From Syngnathus acus (taxonomy: Eukaryota > Chordata > Actinopteri > Syngnathiformes > Syngnathidae), in contig NC_051088.1 of NCBI RefSeq assembly GCF_901709675.1, forward strand, positions 1,924,664 to 1,988,663: a stretch of DNA of 64,000 bases. Direction: 5' to 3'. Of this stretch, positions 1 to 12,252 are shown in pieces; the first letter of the stretch is position 1; each line of letters starts with the position of its first letter. Both the position numbers and the translations under genes were made by a program. The notes under the pieces were generated by a model. That model was given only the letters and a program-made list of their open reading frames with translations. It made no database searches and was not told the DNA's origin.

Positions 1-1494
1 CAACATGATTCAAAGTTGGGGTGATGTGATCACAGCAGAGGATAACATTCCTCTCACCTGAAAAATATAATAATACTACAGATTTGAAAAAGCAAGATTG
101 ATCGGGGCTAATTTTGGACTAAATATGGGTTTGGGATTACTCTGGGGCACCATTGACAACAAAAGACTTCAATGGAGAAGGCCCAATTCAAGATTATGAC
201 CAGACGTGACAATACCAGCATTGACAATCAAGACTCTGAGTCAAGACAGTGTATGACAACAACTCTGGACTTACCTGACAGTGTGACGAAATGTACGTGA
301 CGGAATTTGTGATGACTTGCTTTGTTTTGATGTTTTACCTAATTGTATTGCAGCCTCTAACAGCAACCCAGGGAGCAGATTGTGCTTTATTTGTTAAACT
401 CGTGTTTACTTTGCAGGTTGTCAACTGCAGTCTTGGAGAATTTTGTGTCATGTCTGTGAACATGCATTAACAACTAACCCCTTACTTTTCATAATGAGTT
501 TGTAAATGTGATCGTTTTCAGGACAGGCTCGGCAGGCTCCAGTTTTCAATTTCATACGTTTGACATGCACCCGTGTGTGGATTCTTTTTTGTTTAGCATT
601 ATGAATTTTATTTCTTGGTATTATGGATGTTTATTGTCCGGAGAGCTGCATGCACAGCTACAGGAGGGTGATGGCTTTTGTTCATACAGCCATGTGAGAT
701 GCTGCCAGTCGAGTTTCAGGGACTGAGAATTGGTGATTCCAGGCCAGGATGGCATCTGGAGGTACACCGAAGTCCAGCTGGCGATGGGTATGTTACCATG
801 GAAATTGTTATTTTTACTTTTAACCATAGTGCCACATTTTTTAGAATGTGTCAAAAGGGGAAAAAAAAAAAAATAATAAAATAAAATAAAATAAAAAAAA
901 ATTGAAAATAATAAAAAAACAAAGGGGGGAATTGTGAGATTTTAAGTGTTTTCAGAATTGAGTCTTCAACATGCGAGACGGAGGAGAAGAAGCAGCTTGG
1001 CAGAAATGAAGTGAATGGGAGACAACATCGTGAAATGGAGCCAAAGCCTGGTAACAAGTGTGGAGAGTTTTAAAATAGCTTATAATAAATTGTTGACCTT
1101 TCAAAACAGGATCACATAGGTGGGAGAGTATTAAATGTAAAAAATTGGAACAATAACATACAGACTCCAAACGAATTTGGAACAGGTGGATAACTTATGA
1201 ACGTTAAAGTTTGAATAACACATTATTCACGTGATTCATTTGCAGGATAAACAATGGAAGGGATTGATAAATTGAACACATTTAAGATGACTGCAGGAGT
1301 ATTATGGCGAAAACAAATAGATTCAACAAAAGTTTTTCCCTATAAAATGGTGGCGTTTGGTTTGAAGTACATAGTCGCTTCAAAGGAGGAAAAGCATGAA
1401 TTAAGATACGTGATTGATCAATGATTAAATGTTAGTCAAACAACAGATTGAATAAATTACGATGACTATGCTTTGACAAGGCTATCCCTTATAC
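1..1494. other. Unrecognised sequence, no gene seen
   Basis: I recognise no coding region, RNA gene or repeat boundary here. Open frames are all under 80 codons and look random. There is an A-rich low-complexity stretch at about 861-915. The text is AT-rich with scattered stops in all frames, compatible with intergenic or intronic DNA or very old transposon sequence. Confidence 0.5.
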
Positions 1495-1817
1495 CAGGGG
1501 TGTCAAATTTTTTCCCTGGCCGCATTGTAGTCATAGCTTCTTTTGGAGGGCTGTTATGACTGTCACCCCAAATAAATGTATGAGCATCTCATATTATATA
1601 CAGTAAAAGCTACAAAATAAACTGACAAGTAATTCGTTTTCAAATCAGACAAGTAAAAACTGGTCTAATAGTTAAAAATAAAATATTATTAAAAGTGAAG
1701 ACAATTTGCAATTCGAGTAATGACACATGAATATGAAGCACAATTTGTCTTCGCGGGCCACATAAAATGAGGTGCCTGGCTGCATCTGGCCCCCGGGCCT
1801 TGAGTTTGACACCTGTG
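1495..1817. mobile_element. hAT-type MITE (323 bp) with 8-bp TSD
   Basis: The left end reads CAGGGGTGTCAAA and the right end is its near-complement TTTGACACCTGTG. The copy is flanked by the 8-bp direct repeat CCTTATAC at 1487-1494 and 1818-1825. Eight-bp duplications and CAGGGG-type termini are typical of hAT transposons. There is no transposase, so it is a non-autonomous copy. The interior contains the GGGCC-rich text common in fish hAT MITEs near both ends. Confidence 0.85.
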
Positions 1818-1942
1818 CCTTATACAAAGGTAAAGAAGGATTAGAATTTGATAGAACAGATATGGACATTCACATATTCCAATAGAGTTTAAACTGCTTG
1901 CAATACTATTACAAATTAATTAACACTTGTGAGTGAGTGCGG

Positions 1943-1996
<54 letters not shown>

Positions 1997-2010
1997 CTGA
2001 CTGATTGACT
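1943..2010. repeat. (TTGA)n microsatellite
   Basis: A run of GATT/TTGA tetranucleotides, pure to about 1995 and then degenerate with GACT variants. Confidence 0.95.
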
Positions 2011-4123
2011 GAATGACCGGGTGACAGAATGGGCGATCGTTCGATGTCTGTCTGTCTATGTGCATGTATGGATGTATGTATGTATTTCGTTATTTGTTTA
2101 AGTATTTTTCTCTCACGTTTTCGTTTTCATCTTCCACTTCTTTCGGGAATCTTCTCGCTTTTTAAGAATCTCCCCTGCCATCTCTCCTTGATAGTTCCAT
2201 GCTGTCACTGGAATGTCGTCTAGGCCAATTGCCTTTCCCCTCTCCATCTTTTACAAATGTCTGGGTATGAATTTTATCTATATTTATTTTTCTCACTCAT
2301 TGGCGGCCCCACAGAGGGACTTGAAGCGGCTCCACAGAGGGACGTGGTGGGCCGACAGAGGGAGTACGAACACATATGGGTTTTTGGTGACCTCAGTTTA
2401 ACTGAGGTCAACAGAGGGTGTGAAGGAATAGGGGCAAAAGACACAAAACCCGCCTAGCCACAATACCAGATACGCTCACATCTCTTTGGATAAAGTATAC
2501 AAGCAGACAAGTATATTCATGGAATCAACCAATAAAGCAGACATAACTAGACATTCTTTGATATAAGATAATAACAGAGGTTGCTACAACTTCATGATTC
2601 AATATGTATTTCTGTGCACTGCAACATAAATGTCTTTTGATATGTTGCTTAAATAGCTTAATGACCCTTAAGGAACTGTGTAATGCATGCCTGATGTTTG
2701 TTCTCTACATCATGGACACGGCCAGAGTCGTCTTGACCGTTCAGTACTTGATTATATCTTGTGTTTTGACTAAACGTCATATGTCGCCTAATGCGGGACG
2801 CCAGCTTTTCGATAAGTGAAAGAATGAGGTACGACAGCATATGTGCAAGGATGGAGAAGAATGTTTACAGGAAGGTCACTCGGAGATAAAAAACCAGCTG
2901 GTGCCAGAAGGAGACAGCCAAGGACTCGGCCAAAGATGATCACCAAGGCCGAAAGACACACACACCGAATCTTCCATAACCAGCACCCACTCCCATGGAA
3001 TCAAACTCTACTGCGAACTCGCCCCACCCCAACGACTCATCACCCATCAAACGCGCCCCACACCAACTGAATATAAGCTGACCAAAGAACCTTGAACGTT
3101 GCCTTTTCTGAATGGAGACTTTCTGCTCTTGAAGGGCCCAGCGCTGTATTGTACTTTCCTGAAAACAGAGCTTTCTTAACAAGAATTATGATTGAACTCA
3201 ACCAACCTGTGTAAGTCTAATTTCTGCTTCAGTGTCTTTGCATTTTCCTAAATCTGAAGAAATTAAACGAGCACGCAGTGAGTGAATTGGATAACAGGTG
3301 ATTGGCAATGGCTTTTGCCGTGAGGCGCAGATAGCGCTCCCTAAATTGTGGACCAAAATCCAACATAGTACATAATGGTATAATGTATGTCAAATGCTTA
3401 AAGTAGCTTTTTACTCACGCATGCACAATGCAATGAGGCATTATGGGAAAAATGCTACGTTTGTAGCATAAGACTCCAAGTTTGAGCGTACTCGCAAATA
3501 CGTTTGAACGTGTTTTAGACAAGAGTTAGGACTAACGACGTTAGAGGTAACAACGTTTATAACGCCATTATATTTTTCCAGTGCCGGATAATCAATTAAT
3601 CTAGTAATTCCTATAACGCCGTTACCGTTTCTAAACATGAAATGTGGCGCGTTACTTATCTGCTTGGGACTCGTCAACACGCAATGTAAAAAGGCTTACG
3701 CCTCTCTTCAAATTAACTTTTGACTCTACGCCTCATGTCAGCCAATCAGCTTCGGGAATGTGTCGTAACATTGTGTGCAATGGAATGCCGAGCCTTTTAT
3801 TCGGGGAAAACAATGAAATCGAGGAAATGATCTTCATCGCCTTCCGTCCTCATCCCTAGCTGTGTAATACTTCTCTGTGTCTATACCGGGATAAAACACA
3901 ACCGGAGTAGGCTCGCAGGTCTTTTGAGTGAGGAATTTGGCATCCCTGGTATGTTTTTACTTTTTGCTTCGTTCGTTTTTCTGCTGTTGGACTGTACGAA
4001 GACCCAACAGTGTTTACATTACCATCAGTGTTCTTATTTTTCAAGTGTCTGTGATAAGACACAAGCTCCCTGTGCACACTGTGGACCACTGTGTGCAACA
4101 CCAGGTTAAATAAATGAATAAAA
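2011..4123. other. Unrecognised sequence, no gene seen
   Basis: No convincing coding region. A 21-bp palindrome with 10-bp arms (GACCTCAGTT / AACTGAGGTC) lies at 2389-2409. Around 3540-3630 the text repeats TAACGCCGTTA-like words, which resemble degenerate termini of common fish DNA transposons, but no second terminus could be paired. The stretch at 2830-3260 has a codon-poor, LTR-like composition, but no TG...CA boundary or TSD was found. Confidence 0.4.
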
Positions 4124-4125
4124 TA

Positions 4126-4805
4126 CAGTCAAACCTCTGTTTTCGAACGTCCCGGTTCTCGAACAAATCGGAATTCGAACGAAAAATTCGAGATTTTTTT
4201 GCTTCGGTTGTCGAACAAAATTCGGAGGTCGAACCTCGCGAGATGAGCCGAAAGGACCCGAGAAAACCCGACCGCGCGGCCTGGATGCCGACTGACTCCG
4301 GTCGCTATTGTATTTTCGTTACTTTAAGGATTGTATTCACCCCTAATCATGCCTCCAAAGAAAACAAGTGGGAGCAGTAAAGCCATCTTAAAACACAAAG
4401 ACGCTCTTAAAGCAATGCGACAGTGAGCGCCCGGCGCGCTGCGATTGCGCGATCGGACCAAATTAAGCTCCCTGCGCTCTGAGGTCCACTTAAATTTTGG
4501 AAAGTACATCAAATATTTTCTAAATTTCAGCGACGGCTCTGTCACAATATTGCGACCAGCGCGGTGCAGTTGCGTGGTCGGCGGCGCGCTGCAGTTGCGC
4601 TGCAGTTGCGCTGCAGTTGCGCGATCGGACAAAAATGCGCAAATGAATTTTTTTTTAAAAGGGGCGTTTTTTTGTTTTTTTTGTCTTGGAACGGATTACA
4701 TTTTTTCCATTATTTGTAATGGGAAAAATAGATTCGGGATTCGACCGATTCACTACTCGAACCGCCTTCTGCAACGGATTGTGGTCGAAAACCGAGGTTT
4801 GACTG
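4126..4805. mobile_element. Tigger/mariner-type non-autonomous transposon (680 bp)
   Basis: Terminal inverted repeats begin CAGTCAAACCTCTGTTTTCG on the left and are mirrored by CGAAAACCGAGGTTTGACTG on the right. A TA dinucleotide sits on each side (4124-4125 and 4806-4807), as expected for Tc1/mariner-superfamily insertion. A short remnant near 4350-4425 reads as a lysine-rich start (MPPKKTSGSSKA) that could be the first codons of a lost pogo/Tigger transposase; that is inference. The interior holds repeated GCAGTTGCGC words at about 4566-4622. The insertion sits inside the minus-strand ZNF862-like fragment. Confidence 0.8.
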
Positions 4806-4807
4806 TA

Positions 4808-5813
4808 TTGTCAATGAGAACTTTAACTTGCTCGGGGTCGGATTTTGTTTTGTGTAACAGCTCGTTCCTTTTCAAAGTCAAAGTCAAAGTCTGCTTTATT
4901 GTCAATCTCTTCACATGCCAAGACACACAAAGAAATCGAAATTACGTTTCCACTATCCCACGGTGACAAGACATAGTACACGATATACATACAAGTAAAC
5001 AACACAAAATAAAAACAAGAAGGCACAAACAATGAATAATAAGAGTGATGAATAAATAAACAAATAGCACAATAAATAAGAGGAGCAAAACGGAGCAAGT
5101 GTGCACACAGCAGACAGAATATAGCGCAAAAGTACAGGACGCTACGCAGAAGGGGGGAGAGAGTTCAGGATCCTAACAGCCTGGAGTATGAAGCTGTTGG
5201 TGAGTCTTGTGGTGCGGGAGCGCAGGCTCCTGTACCCCCTCCCAGAGGGCAGAAGATCGAACAAAGAGTGAGCGGGGTGACTCACATCACTCACAATCGT
5301 GGTCGCCTTGCGGGTGAGATGGGAGGTGTAAATGTCCATCAAGGAGGGGAGTGAAGCACCAATAATCTTACCAGCCGTGTTCACTATGCGCTGCAGGGCC
5401 TTCATGTTGTATTCAGTGCAGCTACCACCCCAAACAGCAATACAACTGGAGAGGACGCTCTCTGTCGGTCTTTTGCGCTCTCTCGCAATAATGTACCGAT
5501 CCCGTCCCATCTTGAGTCTTTGTACAATTCCAACAGCTTTCAAATGACATTTCTGCTGAATGTGACGCTTGAGGTAGTCCAACTTCCATTCCTTCCATAT
5601 TTCCCCCTCCGTAAACTCGCCCGCCACTTTGCCTTCACTGCATGTTTTACAGAGACATTTCTCATTCGAAAAAGAGAAAATCTCACTCAGTTTAACTGTT
5701 TCCTCTTGTCGTTGCAGACACTCCGACAACCATTCAATCTTAAAAGAACGGCTGCATCTCTTATTTATTTTGGCTTGGCGAGTGGATGTGTCGCTGCTCA
5801 TTCGTTTCGCCAT
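4808..5813 (-). pseudogene. ZNF862/hAT-like zinc-finger coding fragment, split by a LINE and a MITE
   Basis: From an ATG at 5813 the minus strand encodes about 115 residues of a protein resembling the amino-terminal part of ZNF862/C17orf113-type, hAT-derived proteins. It has a basic RCSRSFKIEWL segment and then CLCKTCSEGKVAGEF...W.EWKLDYLKRH..QKCHLKAV, a C-x2-C...H-x4/5-H finger of BED/TTF type. At about 5466 the frame passes without a stop into the 3' part of an L2-like LINE, which gives an apparent 223-codon fusion ORF (5142-5813). Left of the LINE (about 4872) the original frame resumes (RNELLHKTKSDPEQVKVLID) until the Tigger MITE begins at 4805. So this is a broken gene or old transposon ORF, not a natural fusion. 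Whether the ancestor was a host gene or a hAT transposase cannot be told from this fragment. Confidence 0.6.
4873..5466 (-). mobile_element. L2-like LINE, 3' end fragment
   Basis: The minus strand encodes the carboxy-terminal tail of an L2/Rex-type reverse transcriptase: SCIAVWGGSCTEYNMKALQRIV...ASLPSLMDIY...ATTIVSDVSHPAHSLFDLLPSGRRY-like text. This is followed by a 3' untranslated region ending in a GACTTTGACTTTGA repeat at 4873-4890. It is a 5'-truncated copy of about 590 bp. It is inserted in the ZNF862-like ORF with a possible short duplication around an AAAAG(G)AC word on both sides. Confidence 0.75.
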
Positions 5814-6359
5814 GATTAGCTAATTTAGCATTTGCATCGCTTGACTCCGCCGCACTGTCGTTAGCTAGCTAACCTGCGCGGCACGGATGGGCATGACACA
5901 TGTTCAGGCACTGTCAATCCTACTTTTTTTGTTTGTTTGTTTATTTTCACATACAAAAACATTTAAAATGTACATAGATTAAATAAATGTGATGGAGAAT
6001 GTCTAAAAACCCTCCAGGGGCTTGCGAAGTGGCATTCTCCAGAAATACGAATACATTTAAGTTAAAATTTCAATGGATAGAGAAATATGCATCCTAATAC
6101 ATGTCATACAGATAAAAAAAAAAAATTATTAACAGGGATAAGGCATACAACATACAACAATAGGGAAAAACACACCAAAACTATAACTAAAGAGAATAAC
6201 GAACGGATCCAGGTTCATTTAGCATACTGTATGGAAAGTATTTAGTGTCTAAGAGTGTTTTCAGAGCCTTCTTAAATTGGCGAGAAGTCCCATAAAAATA
6301 GTGGCAGCGAATCGTAAATCTTTGACCCTCTAAATTGAGTTTGGGCTGTACAGGCTATT

Positions 6360-6858
6360 GGTGGTCTGAGGTCATTTGAGCTGCGTGTGGGGTAATTACG
6401 GACCTGAGAATCGCCCTGGGCGATAATTAGAGAAGGTTTATGTCCAACAGGGGGGTGGGCAATTAATAGAGAACACTTTTTGTCCGATCGCCAAGGGGCA
6501 CTGAAATGGGCGATAATATGTATAGTTTCCTTATGTAGTATGCAATACCTGCATCTCACTGGTGTTCTTAAGGAACGCAGCATACTTCAAACGCGCAACG
6601 ACTGCGCGCAATGGCCGATCGGAACGGCCACTCGCAATGGCCGATCGCAACGGCCGCTCCAAAGCCGCACACTTCCTCTCGGTTGAAACTGCAATGGCCG
6701 ATGGGAGTTGCCGCGCGCAACGACCGCGCGCAATGGCCAATCGCAGCAATTTTAGCAGCGTGGGCGATAATTAGAGGTATCAATGTTTTTTATTTATGTC
6801 ATGGCTAACACACACTGGGAGATTATTAGAATATGGGCGATAATTAGAATAAATACGG
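6360..6858. repeat. Unclassified insertion with GGCGATAATTAG and GGCCGATCGCAACGG repeats
   Basis: This block interrupts the LINE's 3' region. GGGCGATAATTAG-like words recur at about 6418, 6510, 6760 and 6833, partly in the same orientation. Between 6590 and 6750 there is a GC-rich array of words like GCAATGGCCGATCGCAACGG, some inverted, giving a strong potential for secondary structure. No transposase or clear TSD was found. It is probably a non-autonomous DNA transposon; the exact ends are uncertain. Confidence 0.5.
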
Positions 6859-7937
6859 TATGTCTAAATAAGTTGTGAAAAAATAGGGGAAGGGTTCTCC
6901 CCAATGAGCCATGAACAAAGAGACCAATTTGAAGATAATTGACTTGAAAAACAGTGAGGATACCTAGCCGAGTAAAAAGAGGCTGAGATGAATGTTTCGG
7001 ATGTACACAACATATTACTCTTAGAGCTCGTTTCTGCAGACGATATATAGGCTCAAGTTTGGTCTGGTGAGTACTAGCCCAAGCGATATTACAATAGTTA
7101 ATATACGGATAGATCATTGAATAGTATAGCATAGTGGCTACCTCGGAGCTGATTAGATGACGGGTTTTACGTACAATTTTTGTGGAAATAGTCATGATAT
7201 GAGATTTCCAGGACAATGATCCATCAATCATAATGCCAAGGAATCGTGTAGAACACACGTTAGTTATAGGGAAGTTATCAATATATATTGCTGGTGATTT
7301 GTTAAATATATGAGATTTGAGACCAAAACATATGAAGTTTGTTTTTTTAATAAGTGATAATTTGTTGCACCGAAACCAAATGGACAGTTTACCAAGTAAT
7401 TAATTTAAGACCCTTATAATGGTGTTGGGATCTTTGTGAGAGTACAGGACACTGTCATTTGCAAATAAAAATTTGGACAGTTTATTTGAGACATTTGACA
7501 GGTCATTAAATATATAAAAAATAACAAAGGCCCAAGAATTTATCCTTGAGGTACTCCGGATTGCATATTAAGTAAGGAAGAATTGGTTCCATTGTAGGAT
7601 ACAAACTGTTGTCTGTCTTGAAGATAACTCTTGAACCAGAGAAGCGCATTATTTTTTACTCCAATATGAGACAGTTTTTGCAATAGAATATGGTGATTGA
7701 CCGTGTCAAATGCCTTAGATAAGTCCAGAAAAATACCTATTGTGTTTTCCTTTCTATTCCTCGCACTATATATTTAATTTACTAAATGTAAGAGGGCCAT
7801 GTAATGAATGTTTTTTCCTGAACCCATACTGGTGTGTATATAAAATATTGTATTTGTTGAGATGTTCAATTAATCTATGGTAAACAAGTTTTTCAAGTAT
7901 TTTTGATATAGCAGGCAAAACAAAAATAGGTCTATAA

Positions 7938-9260
7938 CAGGGGTGGGCAAACTTTTTGACTCGCGGGCCGAACTGGGTTCTAAATTTGGACCGGAGGGCC
8001 GAACCAGGAGCAGATGGACGTAGTGTTTGTGTGAAGTAATATAAGCGACCTGTAAAGGTCATTGCATAAAATATTTTGGCCTTTAGTAGGTAGTAAAGCA
8101 TGGATATTCCAAACAAGTTTTTTGAAAACAAATGCATTTATTAACAGCATTAAAAAAATAATAATAATTCACAAAAAAACTGCTATCAGTGATTCTCATA
8201 AAATACGACACTGTTATTATGAATAACAGTCTCCATCACTTCAGTGCCTGCAGGTCAGATTAATGAAAGATGTTTATCTTATGAGATCACATCAAACGGC
8301 AAACATTCTGACCAAATATATCATCTTGAAGAATCGGTGAAAGCATACATCCAAATAAAGTAATCAAAACGGCAACACGGTGAGGGGTATCTGAACATCA
8401 GAGCAGAGTTTTAACTCACAAACACCTGGTAACAGAGGTGAGGAAATGGGAAACACTTCCTTAAAGTAAGCCTTAAGAACTTTACAGGTTAAGATTAGTC
8501 GCAAACAGGTGGTGCATCAATGTCCTTGAGCATCCTGCATTGTTTGAAAATGAGAATGGTCGCTAGTTTCAATCCCTGCTATGTGTACAAATCATATTCA
8601 AAATGCATTTTTTTACAACAAACTTGAGAGCCTCCCCTTCATTTTCAGTGGGAACAGTGTTGTTGGTCTCCCTTTTTTGCTAGTGCGTCATAGTCTGGAG
8701 TCAAATTTGTTGTGGCAATTCTTAGGAGAGATCCGAGGTGTTGGTCCGTTTACCTCGATCTGTGACGGGTTGATGTTGATGTGGCTGAACGTCACGTCGC
8801 GTACGTCGAGCCAAATTGGCCACTCTTTTTTAAACACTCGGCACTGTGTCCACCTTGCTTTTCCTTGGGCGACTCATTTTAATAGAAGGATTCCAGGGGA
8901 AGGTTTGTGGGTGGCTTTAGCGTAAAACTGTATCTGAAAGCTCAGCGCGCGAATTACAAGAATGCTGTCGTCACAGCCCACGCTCTAAATTCGGGACTGA
9001 TATAAATAGAGCGCGAGTGCGCCATGTCCGTACTACTGAGTACGTACTGGCACTTGTGAGTGTGCACCGAGCTTTCTGACACGGCTTCCGGTAGTAAATG
9101 GGCAGGCGAGCGGTTCCCCATCTACTGGGGAAACGCAGTCATTGCATGCAAAATGACCCAAAAAAATCTTTAATAATACAATTTATTCAGGGTTGGCGGG
9201 CCGGATTAAACGGTCTCGTGGGCCGGATGTGGCCCGCGGGCCGTAGTTTGCCCACCCCTG
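7938..9260. mobile_element. hAT-type non-autonomous element, copy 1 (1323 bp)
   Basis: The left terminus is CAGGGGTGGGCAAACT and the right terminus AGTTTGCCCACCCCTG, a perfect inverted repeat. GGGCCG-rich text lies just inside both ends. A second copy lies at 44588-45883. The flanking 8-mers GTCTATAA and CTCTAGTG do not match well, and LINE ORF2 sequence is missing across the insertion, so a deletion probably accompanied or followed insertion. No transposase was recognised inside. Confidence 0.8.
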
Positions 9261-9506
9261 CTCTAGTGTCTTCCAAACCTCATCTTCAGAAACAGCTGAG
9301 AAATTCATATGATCTAGGCTAGGCGAATTCATGAAATCGAGGGGATTATAGTTACTATGTGGGATCTTGGAGGCCAGATTAGGACCAATTTCTGAGAAAA
9401 ATGTATTGAAATTGTTTGCAATTACTTGAGGGTCAGAAATGAGCCCTCCTTTAGCCTTGAATTCTTTAGTTTCTTGCATTTTTTGTTTTTGTTGAGAATA
9501 CAGTTA

Positions 9507-9603
9507 CCGTTTTTTTCCGTGTATAATGCGCCCCCATGTATAATACGCACCCTAAAAATGGCATGTTGATGCTGGAAAAAAGCCTGTACCCATGTATAAT
9601 ACG

Positions 9604-9635
<32 letters not shown>

Positions 9636-10510
9636 CCCAATGATCGTCACACACGCACGGAGGCAATGGGTCCCATTTTTTTAGTCTTTGGTATGGTCTT
9701 AACTAGGCTGGATGTATTTTTTTTTGTTGGCGTTGATTTCTCCGACTGCCCGTAAAGGCACCACCGCGATCAGATGAAAAGAGAGGAAAGTGACGTGCGG
9801 ACATGTGAAAAAGGCGGCTCTGTATGGGAGAGACGTTGAAGAGGAATAAAAACACCCTTGGAAACCAAAACTTGCCCCTCGTCGTGACTCGGAGCCGCAA
9901 CAAATGTTTCGGATTTGTGTAGGGTACATTGTGACAGCAAACGAGCAGGTGATCGAGCAAGCGTCTGATACGAGAGCATTGCGTTCGTATGGAGCGTGTT
10001 TGAAGTGAACAGCAGGGACGAAAGGAACAAGGCAAAGTGTTGTGAAATAAAATGTTACCTGTAATACGCATTTTGTTATTTGCTGATTGTATTAAACTAT
10101 CACATTCATTGTCAGTCAAGAAAAGAAGAGGACTATTATCCCTTCTTTGACGAAATGACCAGAGCACAGTACAAACACACTATTGTTCTTGTAACGTGTT
10201 TTGTATTTAAGTGCTGTCTGCCCCTCGCTCACCGTCGGATCATTGCATGTGTTACTGTCATGATGTCTGTTTGGTTTCTGTTCCTGTCTTTGGTAATGTC
10301 ACCCTGTCTTTTTGTTCCACGTCTTTGTCGGTCAGTCCTGTTGTTGGTTTTGTTGTACCATGATTTTCTTAAAAAAAAAAAAAAAAATTATTTAAAAAAA
10401 AAAATTTTTTTTAAAAATTTAAAAAAATTTGTACCCATGTATAATGCGCACCCCAGATTTTAGGACAATAAATTAGTTAAATTTTGCGTATTATACACGG
10501 AAAAAAACGG
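9507..10510. mobile_element. DNA transposon with CCGTTTTTTTCCGTGTATAA termini (about 1 kb)
   Basis: Inverted termini CCGTTTTTTTCCGTGTATAA are found at both ends, flanked by TA (9505-9506 and 10511-10512). Subterminal copies of CCCATGTATAATGCGCACCC-like words repeat near each end. Removing it restores the LINE reading frame (WKTINCILNKN), which supports precise TA-target insertion. The interior contains a truncated SINE (about 9633-9705) and A/T-rich low complexity at 10369-10430. No transposase was seen, so it is Tc1/mariner-like by TSD only. Confidence 0.7.
9633..9705 (-). repeat. tRNA-SINE, internally deleted fragment
   Basis: AAAGTCCCAATGATCGTCAC... runs directly into GGAGGCAATGGGTCCCATTT...TCTTTGGTATGG. 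These are the 3' and middle parts of the same SINE seen nearly complete at 14019-14333, with the intervening part missing. Confidence 0.65.
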
Positions 10511-11268
10511 TAATTGTTTTCCACAACATAGTCATGTCATTTTTATGTTTAGAAAGCTCTTCGTTGTAATAATGTTTTTTAGCTCCTCTAGTAATATGAT
10601 TTAATTTGTTTCTATAGTTTTTCAATTGAGCATGATTAAATGGTGTTGGACTAAGAAGATATTTTTTGTACAATCTATGTTTAGTATTTACAGATTTGAT
10701 GATGGCTGACATTATCCATGGTTTGGATGGGTTATGATGAGGTTTGGAAGACACCAATCTAAGGGAAAAACACAGGTCATAAGCTTGAGAGATACATACA
10801 TTGTGAAAACAGAGTGTAAGATTTTTGTGGGTCTGCAGAATGAAGGATATCGGTCCATGGATGGTTGCTGATCACTGACTTAAATGTAGCTGTGTTTGTT
10901 ACATTAACTGTTCTCTTATATTTAGAAGATTTTGATGTAAGCGCAATGTGTTTCTAGGATATTAAGAAAATTGGACAGTGATCAGCAACCTCCTTGCACA
11001 GAACCCCTGACTTACAGTTTACACTCAACTCATTCGTAAAAATATTGTCTATCAGAGTGGCAGACGTCTCTGTCACTCTGGTTGGAACTGATATCATAGG
11101 ATGAAAACAATATGAATACACTGTATCAATAAATTCCTTAGTTTGATTATTCTTCATGTGGTCTATAATGTTGATATTTAAATCACCCATTAAATAACAT
11201 TTTTCCCTTCTTTAGAATCAGTGTCAAGAACCTGAGCTAAGTCAGTATTGAAATCAGACAGGCTAGAG

Positions 11269-12252
11269 CAGTAGTGGCCAACCCGCGGCTCGCGAGCCGC
11301 ATGCGGCTCTTTGGCTGGTTTCATGCGGCTCTTCAGGAGATTTCACATGACAAGCGTCAAAATGCTTGGCTGGCGCTGCCATTTATTCCCCCTAGGTGGC
11401 GGTGGTGCGCTGACCAGTTGAATCGGTTTGAGTTGAAAAGAAGAAGAAGAATGACGTACTGATGACAAATGCGCGCGTTCATTTGAGTTGTAAATAATTT
11501 GTTTCAAGTTCGCTCTCAAAATGGCAGGGAAAAAAAGCACAGCCAAACGAAAATATGAAGAAGAACACAGGACGTTTTTAACAGAGTGGTAGAGTTTATA
11601 TTTTTTTGTTGAACGTAATGGCAAGCCATTCTGCCTTATATGTCAGGCATCATTAGCGCATTTTTAAAGCTTCAAATCTTCAGCGTCACTTCAGCTCAGT
11701 CCATCCTAATATCGACCAGGAATTTCCAAAAGGGACTGAACTTCGCAAGCACAGGTTGGTCACTTTGAAAAGTCAGGCAGAAAAGCAGATGCATTTTTTC
11801 CAAAAATTTACAAACCACTCAGAGACCGTAATGCTTGCATCATATCAACTGGCTTGGAACATTGCACAGGCTAAAAAGCCATACAACGAAGGCGACTTCA
11901 TTAAAGGGTTAGGGTTATTGAAAATTGTTATATTTCTGTTTGTGGACTTGCTTGAACTGAGAGTTTATGTGTGTGTGAGACAGTGCACACAATGTTAACT
12001 GTTAAATAACTGTCATTATCTTGGTGTGGGACATATTCAATAAATCTGGCTGAGCAGAGGCTTGTGTGTGTCTGTCTCTCTCTGCCTGCGGGGGGGGGGG
12101 GGGGGGTGATGTGGCTGTTTGCGGGGGGGGGGGGGTGATGTGGCTCTTTGGGATGACACAGTCAAAAATGTGGCTCGGGGGGGGGATGTGGCTCTTTGGG
12201 ATGACACAGTCAAAAATGTGGCTCTTCGCCTCTGACTGGTTGGCCACCCCTG
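11269..12252 (+). mobile_element. hAT-type element with decayed BED-finger ORF (984 bp)
   Basis: The left end is CAGTAGTGGCCAACC and the right end GGTTGGCCACCCCTG. A perfect 8-bp TSD, GGCTAGAG, lies at 11261-11268 and 12253-12260. Inside on the plus strand (from about 11521) a broken ORF reads MAGKKSTAKRKYEEE...FFVERNGKPFCLICQASLAH, a BED-type zinc finger start of a hAT transposase, followed by stops. The same element lies in opposite orientation at 23390-24418. Two long G-runs (about 12090 and 12125) and GGCTCTTTGGGATGACACAG repeats occur near the right end. Confidence 0.85.

Noticed and set aside
2843-3182. Overlapping 75-80 codon ORFs at 2843-3182
   Set aside because: Both strands are open by chance; composition looks like an old LTR and no motif is present.
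5142-5813. Treating the 223-codon frame as a normal intact gene
   Set aside because: Its second half is LINE RT tail, and the first half's own continuation is visible beyond the LINE.
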